From NCBI GenBank assembly GCA_012521405.1, contig JAAYMK010000007.1, positions 1-35,556 of the forward strand: a stretch of DNA of 35,556 bases, in the 5' to 3' direction. Under the pieces are notes generated by a model. The model did not search any database, was not told where the DNA came from, and was given only the letters and a program-made list of their open reading frames with translations. The DNA is from Bacillota bacterium (GTDB lineage: Bacteria > Bacillota > Dethiobacteria > Dethiobacterales > Dethiobacteraceae). Of the stretch, positions 7,111 to 15,016 are shown one piece after another. Made by a program: the position numbers and the translations under genes. Numbering within the stretch: position 1 is the stretch's first letter; each line of letters starts with the position of its first letter.

Positions 7111-7952
7111 CAATATTTCTCCTGTATTTTTGCCATAATTGTTTCATCCATGGTAAAGGTATGTTCCGGTGCCGGGAAGGTTGCCGCTTTAACCTCTGCG
7201 GCATAATTGCGCATGGCTTCCACCATGAGCTGATAAAATTGCCCAAAACTTTTTACAAATTTAGGCCGCAGGTCAGTTTGCAAACCAAGGATGTCATGGT
7301 AGACAAGTACTTGCCCGTCGCAATGGACACCGGCGCCAATACCAATGGTGGGGAGGGCTAGTTTTTCGGTAATGAATTTGCCCAACTGCCAGGGAATACC
7401 TTCCAAAACTACGGCACAGGCACCGGCTTCCTGTAGCGCCAAAGCGTCTTCTACAAGTTGTGCCGCCACTTTTTCGTCTCTTCCCTGCACCACAAAACCG
7501 CCCATCTGACCTACAGCTTGCGGTGTCAGGCCGATATGCCCAAAAACCGGAATGCCGGCACCCACAATTTTCTTCACTGTGTCGGCTATTTCCACTCCGC
7601 CTTCCAGCTTCACGGCAGTGGCTCCGGTTTCCTGGATAATGCGTCCCGCATTGCGCAGCGCCTCTTCAGGGGAAACCTGATAAGTTAAAAAGGGCATATC
7701 GATTATGACCATGGCCCGCTTAGTTCCCCGGACAACGGCTTTACCGTGATGGATCATGTCTTCAATGGTCACGGGTAAAGTATTTTCGTAGCCTAAAACA
7801 ACCATCCCCAAAGAATCTCCCACTAAAATGGTATCAATCCCTGCCTCATCCACCACACGGGCGGCTGCAAAATCATAAGCCGTGGCCATGGTAATCTTCT
7901 CGCCCCTATTTTTCATCTGCGCGATGGTACGGACAGTAACTTTTGTTGTCAT
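7110..7952 (-). CDS. panB: 3-methyl-2-oxobutanoate hydroxymethyltransferase (ketopantoate hydroxymethyltransferase)
   Basis: PanB transfers a hydroxymethyl group from methylene-tetrahydrofolate to ketoisovalerate, giving ketopantoate. Metal ligands of the family are present: Asp in LVGDSLGMV, Asp in VIIDMPF and Glu in VKLEGG. The segments VFGHIGLTPQAV and TIGIGAGVHCDGQVLVYHD are also characteristic. The 280 residues are typical. The ATG overlaps the stop of the upstream oxidoreductase by four bases (ATGA) and has GGGGAGG upstream. The product is what the preceding DUF2520 protein may reduce. Confidence 0.97.
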   Translation of the reverse strand: MTTKVTVRTIAQMKNRGEKITMATAYDFAAARVVDEAGIDTILVGDSLGMVVLGYENTLPVTIEDMIHHGKAVVRGTKRAMVIIDMPFLTYQVSPEEALRNAGRIIQETGATAVKLEGGVEIADTVKKIVGAGIPVFGHIGLTPQAVGQMGGFVVQGRDEKVAAQLVEDALALQEAGACAVVLEGIPWQLGKFITEKLALPTIGIGAGVHCDGQVLVYHDILGLQTDLRPKFVKSFGQFYQLMVEAMRNYAAEVKAATFPAPEHTFTMDETIMAKIQEKY

Positions 7953-8821
7953 TTTTTTACCTCCCCAAAAAGCTTTAAAAATTGTTCCTGGCCTAAAGCA
8001 TCCAGAGTGCCTTTGCGGGCGGCAATGTCCACAGCAACTTCGCCTAAGGTGGCATATAAAGGCAGCAGATGAGGAATTTTTGCCGCCAAAGCAGCCAAAT
8101 GTGTCTCCACCGTTCCCACATCGCCCCGGGCAACGGGGCCCGTTAAGGCTCCCGTTGTGCCGGTTTTGCGAATATTTTGCAAAGTTCCTGCAATTAGCGG
8201 GTAAAGCGCCGGCAGTGCTTCTTGACGCTTAATCCCTGACGCCTCCATAACCTGCAAAGCCGCATCGATGACAGCTGTGAAATAATTACAAGCAATGGCG
8301 GCGGCGCAGTGATACAAAGGTTTACTTTCCGTGGAGATTTCCAGCAACTTGCACTGCAGGTCCTTTACCAGTTGACGTCCCACACCTAGAGCCTGCTTGT
8401 GGCCTTCAACGGTTATATAGGAACCCGGGAGGTTTTCTGCGCCGGCAAGGGGATGGGCAAAAGTCTGCAAAGGATGAAAAGATAGGGGGAAAGCACCTAA
8501 AGGGATTACCGGATTGAGGATTTGAGAATTGTGAGCACCGCTTGTATGGGCAACCACCGTACCGGGGGCAAAACCTTTTTTACCTGCAATTTTGCCACAA
8601 ACTTCGGCTATGGAACGGTCCGGTGTGGTGATAAAAACAAGCTCGGCATGCGGCGTAAACTCTAAGGGATCAGTGCCATAAGGCACCTGCACATGTGCGG
8701 CGGCAGCTTTGGCTGAAGCTTTTGTTCTGCAGGTTAAGCCCACAATTTCGTGACCGGCCCGCTGCAGCAAAATTGCCAGGGCTGTTCCCACATTGCCGGC
8801 ACCGACAATCACAATACGCAT
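7949..8821 (-). CDS. Rossmann-fold DUF2520 oxidoreductase, candidate ketopantoate reductase (PanG-like)
   Basis: This 290-residue protein has an N-terminal NAD(P)-binding motif IVIVGAGNVGTALAILL (residues 3-19) and FITTPDRSIAEVC near residue 67, then an all-helical C-terminal half with HPLQTFAHP, YHCAAAIACNYFTAVID and GPVARGD, the pattern of the Rossmann-like/DUF2520 family. It heads the panB-panC-panD operon, overlapping panB by four bases. No classical panE is visible here. Known: a ketopantoate reductase class called PanG exists that is distinct from PanE/ApbA; I believe it belongs to this family but cannot verify it here. Inference: it reduces ketopantoate to pantoate. The ATG has AAGGAGG ten or so bases upstream. 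Confidence 0.8.
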   Translation of the reverse strand: MRIVIVGAGNVGTALAILLQRAGHEIVGLTCRTKASAKAAAAHVQVPYGTDPLEFTPHAELVFITTPDRSIAEVCGKIAGKKGFAPGTVVAHTSGAHNSQILNPVIPLGAFPLSFHPLQTFAHPLAGAENLPGSYITVEGHKQALGVGRQLVKDLQCKLLEISTESKPLYHCAAAIACNYFTAVIDAALQVMEASGIKRQEALPALYPLIAGTLQNIRKTGTTGALTGPVARGDVGTVETHLAALAAKIPHLLPLYATLGEVAVDIAARKGTLDALGQEQFLKLFGEVKK

Positions 8822-8890
8822 CCCCGTCCCCCTCCTTAACTTTTTCTAGTAACGATAAGTTTCTGTTAAAATTTACCACCAATAAGAAAT

Positions 8891-8918
8891 TAAAAGCCTT
8901 CTGACAGTGTCAGAAGGC
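8891..8918 (-). terminator. Intrinsic terminator in the pantothenate leader
   Basis: A near-perfect palindrome (arms GCCTTCTGACA and TGTCAGAAGGC) is followed on the minus strand by TTTTA. It lies after the M42 genes and before the DUF2520/pan operon. It could end the M42 transcript or act as an attenuator downstream of the structured leader at 8920-9050. Confidence 0.75.
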
Positions 8919-8919
8919 A

Positions 8920-9063
8920 AAAAAATCTCATTCCCTTCCTAACTGTCCCGGTCCCAAAGGCTCCAAGCAGTTATCTGGGTTGGTAGGATATTATGTTTTT
9001 ACCTCTTAGCAATTGGTGCAGTTTGCTGTGCAATACCGCCCTTTTTTGCTATTTTAGCACGAG
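8920..9063 (-). promoter_or_regulatory. Candidate structured leader RNA upstream of the pantothenate operon
   Basis: On the minus strand, TAACTG (8974 region) pairs with CAGTTA (8940 region). These enclose a small hairpin in which GGAGCC faces GGGACC around a TTT loop, and CCC/GGG pair outside. The intrinsic terminator follows and then the ribosome site of the first pan-operon gene, which is the layout of an attenuator or riboswitch. A cis-regulatory RNA called the pan motif is known upstream of pantothenate genes in Firmicutes; I could not confirm its consensus here. No clear promoter was found in the stretch. Confidence 0.35.
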
Positions 9064-10080
9064 TTAAACAAGAGCGCAAGGAAAAGCTTCCTGCATCTTT
9101 ACAGATGTGCTTAAGAAAGCTGTTAATAACTTGACGGAGTTTTCCATATCGTCTAAATCCACCATTTCCACAGGAGTGTGAACATAGCGGCAGGGGATGG
9201 AAATAACGCCGGAAGGAACGCCTTCTCTAGTTAAATGAATAGCGCCGGCATCTGTACCTCCCGCCGTCAACACTTCCATTTGTACAGGAATCTTATGTTT
9301 TGCCGCCAATTCAGACAGCATTGCTTTAATTTTAGGATGACAAATGACGGAAGCATCCTTTACTTTGATGGCAGCCCCTTTACCTAAAGCCACATTAAGA
9401 GCCGGCGGTTCCGGTGTATCGCCCACCAGCGTGACATCCACAGCCAGACCAAGATCGGGATTGATGCGGTAGCTGGAAGTGCGGGAACCACGTAGTCCCA
9501 CTTCTTCTTGAGTAGTAAAAACTGCATATATTTCGTTTTCTGTTTCCCTTAACCGGCGCAGCGCCTCTATGACTACGGCACAACCTGCCCGGTTATCCAT
9601 GGCTTTACCAATTACTCTTGTACCCATCACTGCTGCTTCCCGGTCATAAGTGGCAATATCTCCGATTTTCACAAGTTTTTCTGCTTCTTCTTTGTTTTTC
9701 GCCCCAATATCAATATAAAGCTTGTCAAGGGTTAGTTTCTTGATGTCATCCAGTTTTTCCACACCAATACTGCCCACAACACCGTTACCAAATGTGACAC
9801 GCTGACCCAAGAGAATCTGGGGCGAAACACCACCCACATTACTAAAGCGCAAAAATCCGTCCTTATCAATGTAAGTGACAATAATACCAATTTCATCCAT
9901 ATGGGCGGCAACCATAATTTTTGTGCTTTTTCCTTTTTTTACGGCATAAAGGTTACCCAAGGGATCGGTAAAAACTTCATCCACAAAATCTTTGATTTCA
10001 CCGGCAATCACTTTGCGTATTTTTTCTTCCCTGCCTGAGGGACCATATGTTTCACTTAATTTTTTCAGCAAATCCTTCAA
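9064..10080 (-). CDS. M42 family metalloaminopeptidase (third of three)
   Basis: M42 enzymes are cytosolic dinuclear-metal aminopeptidases that form large tetrahedral dodecamers and trim short peptides. The metal and catalytic residues are all present: AAHMDEIG (His, Asp), GKAMDNRAG (bridging Asp), TTQEEVGLRG (catalytic Glu pair), LAVDVT (Asp) and CRYVHTPVE (His). The 338 residues are normal. The start is a TTG eight bases after AAGGAGG, inside the end of the previous gene (29-base overlap), so the three genes are co-translated. The C-terminus is followed by the leader region of the next operon. Specificity (glutamyl, leucyl or other) cannot be read from sequence by eye. Confidence 0.93.
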   Translation of the reverse strand: MKDLLKKLSETYGPSGREEKIRKVIAGEIKDFVDEVFTDPLGNLYAVKKGKSTKIMVAAHMDEIGIIVTYIDKDGFLRFSNVGGVSPQILLGQRVTFGNGVVGSIGVEKLDDIKKLTLDKLYIDIGAKNKEEAEKLVKIGDIATYDREAAVMGTRVIGKAMDNRAGCAVVIEALRRLRETENEIYAVFTTQEEVGLRGSRTSSYRINPDLGLAVDVTLVGDTPEPPALNVALGKGAAIKVKDASVICHPKIKAMLSELAAKHKIPVQMEVLTAGGTDAGAIHLTREGVPSGVISIPCRYVHTPVEMVDLDDMENSVKLLTAFLSTSVKMQEAFPCALV

Positions 10081-11101
10081 GGGAGAGCCCTCCTTCAGCT
10101 ATGGCCATTAAGACGCCTTTGGCCAAACGTAATGTATTCTCATAATCGTCCAAACTGATAATAGACGTAGGTGAGTGTAGATAGCGACAAGGCACGGAAA
10201 TAACGGCACTGGGAATACCGCCATGGGCCTGGGAAATGGCGCCGGCATCTGTACCGGCGGTGGTAAGGCGGCGCAACTGAAAGGGAAGATTTAATTTTTT
10301 TGCTGTTTCCACAAGAAAATTTATCACCTTTTGGGGAGCAATAAAGGAGGAATCCATGATGGAAATGGCCGGGCCGCCTCCCAGTTTAGTGACATAACCT
10401 GTATCTTCCACCCCGGCCACATCACTGGCTGTAGTTCCTTCCAAAACTAAAGCAAAATCAGGATGTACATTATAGGCGGCAACGGATGCTCCCCGCAAAC
10501 CTATTTCCTCCTGTACGGTGAAAACAGCAGTTAATTCCAGGTCATAATCTTCTTTCACCAGCTCCGCCAAAATGGCGCATCCCACCCGGTTGTCCATGGC
10601 TTTACCGATAAGACAGTTATCGCCAATTTCATGGGTGGTTGCCAAAAAAGCAGCATAATCGCCGATCTTAACCATCTTCTCTGCTTCTTCTTTATTTTTC
10701 ACTCCTATATCAATGTAAAGTTGTTCCACTTCCAAAGGTTTTTTCCGTTCATGGGGCTTTTGCAAATGAATGGCTTTAGCCCCGATTACTCCGGGAACGT
10801 GATTCTCCCCCACTACTACCGGTTTGGAAACTAAAACCCGCTCGTCCACACCGCCCACTGTCTTAACTTGCAAAAGCCCGTTACTTTCAATACCCACAAC
10901 CATCAGTCCAATTTCATCCATATGGGCGGCGACCATGACGCGCGGCTTTTTCCCGATGCCTTTTTTTATATATAAATTACCGAGGGAATCAGTTTCAATT
11001 TTTTCCGCATAGGGAGTTAATTCTTCCCGCAATAAATTGCGCACTCCGGATTCGTCACCGGAGACACCGTATGCTTCTGTTAATTTTTTAATTAAAAGCA
11101 T
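10052..11101 (-). CDS. M42 family metalloaminopeptidase (second of three)
   Basis: This is a 349-residue paralogue of the genes on either side. Metal-site segments are AAHMDEIGLMV, GKAMDNRVG, TVQEEIGLRG and CRYLHSPTS. It differs from its two neighbours at one ligand segment: where they read VDVT or IDVT, it has VLEGTTASD, so Glu replaces Asp at the expected metal-ligand position, a known alternative in some M42 subfamilies that may alter metal or substrate choice (inference). The ATG has GGAGGAACTGGC upstream and overlaps the preceding gene by 10 bases. Confidence 0.93.
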   Translation of the reverse strand: MLLIKKLTEAYGVSGDESGVRNLLREELTPYAEKIETDSLGNLYIKKGIGKKPRVMVAAHMDEIGLMVVGIESNGLLQVKTVGGVDERVLVSKPVVVGENHVPGVIGAKAIHLQKPHERKKPLEVEQLYIDIGVKNKEEAEKMVKIGDYAAFLATTHEIGDNCLIGKAMDNRVGCAILAELVKEDYDLELTAVFTVQEEIGLRGASVAAYNVHPDFALVLEGTTASDVAGVEDTGYVTKLGGGPAISIMDSSFIAPQKVINFLVETAKKLNLPFQLRRLTTAGTDAGAISQAHGGIPSAVISVPCRYLHSPTSIISLDDYENTLRLAKGVLMAIAEGGLSLEGFAEKIK

Positions 11102-12144
11102 GCCAGTTCCTCCACATATTCCGAATTAACAGACGCTATGAAATAAGCCAGTAAACGGCCAGTCTGTTTTATATCTTCCAAATCCAAAAGCTCCACGGAA
11201 GTATGCATATAACGCAGTGGTATAGAGACCAAACCGGTAGGAATACCGCCACGTGTCACTTGGATGGCCCGCGCATCCGTTCCGGTTGGACCCGTTGCCG
11301 TTTCCAGCTGGTAAGGAATATTATATTCTTTGGCAATGCGTATCAGTTCTGATGCCACTTTAGGATGAATATTGGGGCCCACGGTAATGCCGGGTCCTTT
11401 GCCTAATTTACAGGTATCATACTCAGGAACTCCGGGCATGGCACCATGGGTAACGTCAATGGCAATACCAATATCAGGCACTATACCGTAAGAGATTGTG
11501 GTGGCTCCACGCACCCCCACTTCTTCTTGCACAGTAGCCACGGCATAAACATCGGCCAGGTGATGCAAGCGCTGTAATTCCTGTAAACAAGCAAGCATCA
11601 CCGCCACTCCCGCTCTATCATCCATGGCTTTACCTGCCATTGAGGTGCCGTTTAATTTAATAGCTTTCCGTTTAATCATGGCCACATCGCCTACGCTGAC
11701 TAGTTCTCTCACTTTTGCTTCCGGCAAAGCCAGATCAATAAACATTTCCTCCATGGTAAAGGCTTGGCTACGCTCCTTTGCATCCGTCAGATGCGGCGGT
11801 TTGGCGCCAATGACGCCGCAAAGCTCCTTTTTGCCAAACAATACGACTTCTTGACCAACAATTGTCCGCGGATCTATTCCGCCCACGGAAGTGAAACGTA
11901 AAAAACCGCCCTTTTCAATTTTTGTCACCATTAAACCTATCTCGTCCATATGGGCCGCCAAAAGTACCCGCGGGCGCAACTCGCCTTTACCTTTTTTTAA
12001 CACAACTACATTACCAAGATGATCTTGTCTTACTTCATTTGCATATTTAACCAAGGTGGCGCCGATCATTTTTGCCACAGGCTGCTCATAACCGGATAAG
12101 CCCGGGGCAGCAGTAATTTCCGTTAAGAAGCGATCTACTTCCAA
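11092..12144 (-). CDS. M42 family metalloaminopeptidase (first of three)
   Basis: The first gene of the M42 trio, 350 residues. Seen: AAHMDEIGLMV, GKAMDDRAGVAV, TVQEEVGVRG, GIAIDVTHG and LRYMHTSVELLD, so the dinuclear site is intact. I start at the TTG at 12144 because GGGAGGG lies seven or eight bases upstream; no ATG gives the conserved N-terminus LTEITAAPGLSGYEQPV. The 151 bases upstream separate it from the broken methyltransferase gene; I saw no convincing promoter there. The three genes together suggest peptidases of different preference or a mixed-subunit complex (inference). Confidence 0.93.
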   Translation of the reverse strand: MEVDRFLTEITAAPGLSGYEQPVAKMIGATLVKYANEVRQDHLGNVVVLKKGKGELRPRVLLAAHMDEIGLMVTKIEKGGFLRFTSVGGIDPRTIVGQEVVLFGKKELCGVIGAKPPHLTDAKERSQAFTMEEMFIDLALPEAKVRELVSVGDVAMIKRKAIKLNGTSMAGKAMDDRAGVAVMLACLQELQRLHHLADVYAVATVQEEVGVRGATTISYGIVPDIGIAIDVTHGAMPGVPEYDTCKLGKGPGITVGPNIHPKVASELIRIAKEYNIPYQLETATGPTGTDARAIQVTRGGIPTGLVSIPLRYMHTSVELLDLEDIKQTGRLLAYFIASVNSEYVEELACF

Positions 12145-12295
12145 TCACGACCCTCCCCTATACTGATAACAAATAAGGGTTCCACAAAACTTTTTCATAA
12201 TCCTTTTTAGGAGCCTTCTTTAGTGAAAATAATTCCCTATCTTGCACAAGAGAATGCATCGCAAATAACAGCCTGAAAACAACGGAGATTTAGCT

Positions 12296-13359
12296 TTAAA
12301 GTTTCTTCGCTAAAATTTTTTCACTGACCTCCTGCAGCAGGCGGTAAACTGCGCGGACTTCTTCATCAGTTAAAGTACCGGCGCCACAACTGGGCGTCAG
12401 TAAACATTGCTGTTTCAGGCGCCCACCATCAACCCCTGCTTCTTCCAGTTTTTCCCGGTAATTTTGCATTGTTTTCCCCAAACTCTCTGCCGTATGTGCC
12501 TGCACTTCCCGTGAAGTGGGGATTAATCCCCAGGCCAAAGTCCCGCCGCGCCTCAAAAAAGCATCCAATTCTGCAGCAAAGGGCAGTAATGAAGGAAAAA
12601 AGTGATAAATATCTACATTGACAAGCTCAAAGGGCAGGGCAAACAAAAGGGACCAGTCGGTACCGGCACACGTATGGATTCCCACTTCCGCACCTTCTTC
12701 ATGGGCTACGGTGATTAAATGGTTTAAACTGTCCTGCACCGCCCGCCGGGTAAGTCCGGCAAAATCTTTTTTCCCGACAGCATAAAGGCCCGGCTCATCA
12801 ATAAAAAGCATCAAGGGTAGCTTTAAACGGCGAAAATAACGTACTTGCCAGCGTATTTGCAGCGCCAGACTTAACGTGAGGATTTCACGTAAGACATCAT
12901 TACAAAATGACGGCTTGCCGTTAAGATCTTTTATCATTAACCCCATGGTCAAGGGACCAGTGATTTGACCTTTGATATACCGGATCCCTGGCAGCGGTTG
13001 CTCCTGCAGCGCCCGGGCAAAGGCATAAAAACCTGCCGCCCTCTCCTGCGGAAAAGCATAAGCATTAAGCTCACCATCAGCGGGAGAAGAATTTACAGTT
13101 AAACTTTCCAGATACTTCTTCCCCGCTTCCGTATCTATAGTAAAGGAATATATCCCTTCTGCTTTTTCTTGGACCAAACCCGCCTGCAGCAAAGGTGCCA
13201 AATACTGCTGCCCATACTTTCATGATTGCCCTTTTGTGGGAGTTGTGGCCAATGAGGGATTTGCGGAACCCGGGTAAAAATAACTTCCAAAGCTTGTGCG
13301 GGATCCTGGTAGGGAAAACTGCCTACCCCCGTTGCCAGACCATGATAACTTTTTTGCAT
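12296..13359 (-). pseudogene. MetE/UROD-like methyltransferase, interrupted by a frameshift
   Basis: Two overlapping frames together encode one protein of the cobalamin-independent methionine synthase/uroporphyrinogen decarboxylase-like superfamily. The N-terminal part (from the ATG at 13359, after GGGAGGGTAAGG) reads ATGVGSFPYQDPAQALEV then IPHWPQLPQKGNHESM. The rest continues in another frame with QQYLAPLLQAGLV, GQITGPLTMGL, FIDEPGLYAVG, the zinc-type motif HTCAGTDW, and a C-terminal Cys in LTPSCGAGTL. The break is at GGG (CCC at 13211-13213 on the plus strand): one added G restores MGQQYLAPLL. No other lesion is visible over about 350 residues, so this is a very recent mutation or a sequencing error. 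Substrate unknown. Confidence 0.85.
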
Positions 13360-13392
13360 CCTTACCCTCCCTTCAACAAAAATTTAGTGCGA

Positions 13393-13419
13393 TTATTTTA
13401 GTTATTTTAGTTATTTTAG
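13393..13419. repeat. Three tandem copies of TTATTTTAG
   Basis: A 9-base unit occurs three times without change or gap in the divergent intergenic space between the methyltransferase gene and the DUF1657 gene. It could be a slippage product or a regulator binding site; its function is not known. Confidence 0.85.
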
Positions 13420-13462
13420 GCGAAAAATAAAAGGCCACAAACTATTCTGAGGAGGTAAAAGC

Positions 13463-13669
13463 ATGACTGTACTTTCAGACTTAAAAAAAGCCATTGCCGC
13501 TGCCGAAAGTGCCAAAGGTAATTATGCTGCCTTTGCCGAAGCTACGGAAGATCAGATGGCCAAAGCTATGTTTTTACAAATGGCCGATGATATGGACAGG
13601 CATATTCAACAGCTCACCAGTCGTCTTAATTATCTCAGGCAAAATAATCCCATGTACCAAAATCAATAA
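13463..13669 (+). CDS. DUF1657 small protein
   Basis: A 68-residue soluble, helical protein: MTVLSDLKKAIAAAESAKGN, then FAEATEDQMAKAMFLQMADD and HIQQLTSRLNYL. This pattern and length match the DUF1657 family, which in Bacilli and Clostridia is often linked to spore genes such as the spoVA/DUF421 group; function unknown. A strong GAGGAGG lies eight bases before the ATG. It is a single-gene unit with its own downstream terminator. A sporulation role here is inferred from family habit only, and no sporulation-sigma promoter was recognised. Confidence 0.8.
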   Translation: MTVLSDLKKAIAAAESAKGNYAAFAEATEDQMAKAMFLQMADDMDRHIQQLTSRLNYLRQNNPMYQNQ

Positions 13670-13693
13670 CAATAAATACCGTGAAAAATTTCC

Positions 13694-13717
13694 AACTGCC
13701 AATTAGGCAGTTTTTTT
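13694..13717 (+). terminator. Intrinsic terminator of the DUF1657 gene
   Basis: AACTGCC and GGCAGTT pair across an AATTA loop and run into a T-tract. It follows the DUF1657 stop by about 25 bases. Confidence 0.88.
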
Positions 13718-13789
13718 CTGGCCAAAAAGAGTGGATAGCTAATCCAGGACTGCCAGAACTTACAGATATGCTTTTATCTTAAGATTATA

Positions 13790-13837
13790 TATAATTTTTC
13801 TTAACACACCTTAACATTCTTAACAATTTTCTTAACA
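13790..13837 (+). promoter_or_regulatory. TATAAT box followed by four TTAACA repeats
   Basis: A perfect -10 box TATAAT sits at 13790-13795; no good -35 is seen. Just downstream are four copies of TTAACA (13801-13806, 13811-13816, 13820-13825, 13832-13837), three to six bases apart, each preceded by C. Direct TTAACA repeats at this spacing are the form of the PhoP (phosphate response) box in Bacillus. Lying after the -10 box, a bound regulator would repress. The regulator identity is inference. Confidence 0.45.
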
Positions 13838-13852
13838 AGTAGGTGATAAACG

Positions 13853-14896
13853 TTGCCTTTTCCCACAACTAAATTTTTGATCTTCCTTTTTTGCTTGCTG
13901 GCGTTGGGCTCCGCTTTAACGCTGCATCACCTGTATTTCCCCCCAAGTTCCAAGAGTAATGAGATGGCGGCGCCCCAAACGGTAATTTCAGCAAACACGG
14001 CGGAAAAACCTGCCGCTCAAGAGTCTCCCGTACATAATAAACAGGAAAAAAAAGATAAAACTCCTACAGAAACACCTGACACCAAAGAAAAGGCGGCTGA
14101 AAATACTCCCGCTGCAGCAAACTTACAAAAGGAAAATCCGCAAACAAAACCGTCCCCAAGTGAGCGGTCAACATCTGTCTCCCGGGACAAGCCCCCAACA
14201 GCACCAGAATTTAAGCCTGAACCGGAACCCCAGACGGAACCTAAACCAACACCAACGTTCCCGGCCGGTGATACTGAGCTAAATAGCTATGTGCTCAATG
14301 TCATCGCCACTTACCAGGTAGGAAAATATCCTTACCTCTTAAATAATGACTATCAAAACTATAATGGTGTCACGGAAGATTTATATTATAACGGGCGCTT
14401 GCTGGCTAAAGCACATCCCAGCGGTAACCGCGCCAGCCACTGCTCCGGCATCACCTTTGAAGTTTTTTTTAAAGCCATGCAGGAACGTAACCGCAAGCTT
14501 GGCTTGTCACCAGATGATTTTAACGGTATGACATTCGCCGAACTGAAAGATTTTCAACTACTCTGGTATGTTGCGGCGGGCGACAAGAAAAATAGCAACT
14601 TGGCCGTAGCCATTGAAAAATATGGGCTTGGCAAACAGATTCATAACTGGGAAGAAGCAAAAAGCGGCGATTTTTTAGATCTCTCCCGCACCAACAATAC
14701 CGGCCATTCAGTTGTGTTTATCGATTGGGTACGGGATGAAAACGGTGAAATTATCGGCTTGCATTACTGGTCCAGTCAAGCTTCCACCAACGGCATTGCT
14801 TATTGTACCGAATATTTCACTTATAGCGGCAAAGGCACTGTGATGCCTGAGCATATTTACATAGGCCGGGTTTTGCCGGTCAGTTCATATAGATAA
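13853..14896 (+). CDS. Membrane-anchored or secreted cysteine-hydrolase-like protein
   Basis: A 347-residue protein with an N-terminal hydrophobic segment (residues about 7-27) that is a signal peptide or anchor. Then comes a long Lys/Glu/Pro/Thr-rich spacer to about residue 140, and a C-terminal globular domain. The domain has a candidate nucleophile in SHCSGITFEVFF (Cys197) and a candidate His in TGHSVVFIDW (His285), the order and spacing of NlpC/P60- or CHAP-like papain-fold enzymes, but I cannot place it in a named family. A cell-wall hydrolase role is inferred from this and from the spacer, which suits crossing peptidoglycan. The start is TTG after AGTAGGTGATAAACG. Unusual TTAACA repeats precede it. 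Confidence 0.7.
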   Translation: MPFPTTKFLIFLFCLLALGSALTLHHLYFPPSSKSNEMAAPQTVISANTAEKPAAQESPVHNKQEKKDKTPTETPDTKEKAAENTPAAANLQKENPQTKPSPSERSTSVSRDKPPTAPEFKPEPEPQTEPKPTPTFPAGDTELNSYVLNVIATYQVGKYPYLLNNDYQNYNGVTEDLYYNGRLLAKAHPSGNRASHCSGITFEVFFKAMQERNRKLGLSPDDFNGMTFAELKDFQLLWYVAAGDKKNSNLAVAIEKYGLGKQIHNWEEAKSGDFLDLSRTNNTGHSVVFIDWVRDENGEIIGLHYWSSQASTNGIAYCTEYFTYSGKGTVMPEHIYIGRVLPVSSYR

Positions 14897-14904
14897 TTTT
14901 CCTT

Positions 14905-14926
14905 CCCCCGGCAACTCCCCCGGGGG
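14905..14926 (+). terminator. GC-rich hairpin, weak terminator
   Basis: CCCCCGG pairs with CCGGGGG just after the hydrolase stop. The tail TTAATCTT is poor in T, so termination would be weak or Rho-assisted. Confidence 0.45.
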
Positions 14927-15016
14927 TTAATCTTACCCCCAAACAATTTTGCGGCAAGATAATTTGGCTTGCAAGGCGGATTTTTTCCCGTTATAGTGGA
15001 GATAGGGAGTGATACC

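Noticed and set aside
8940-9060. 6S RNA or T-box
   Set aside because: No T-box sequence and no long 6S-like closing stem with a central bubble were found.
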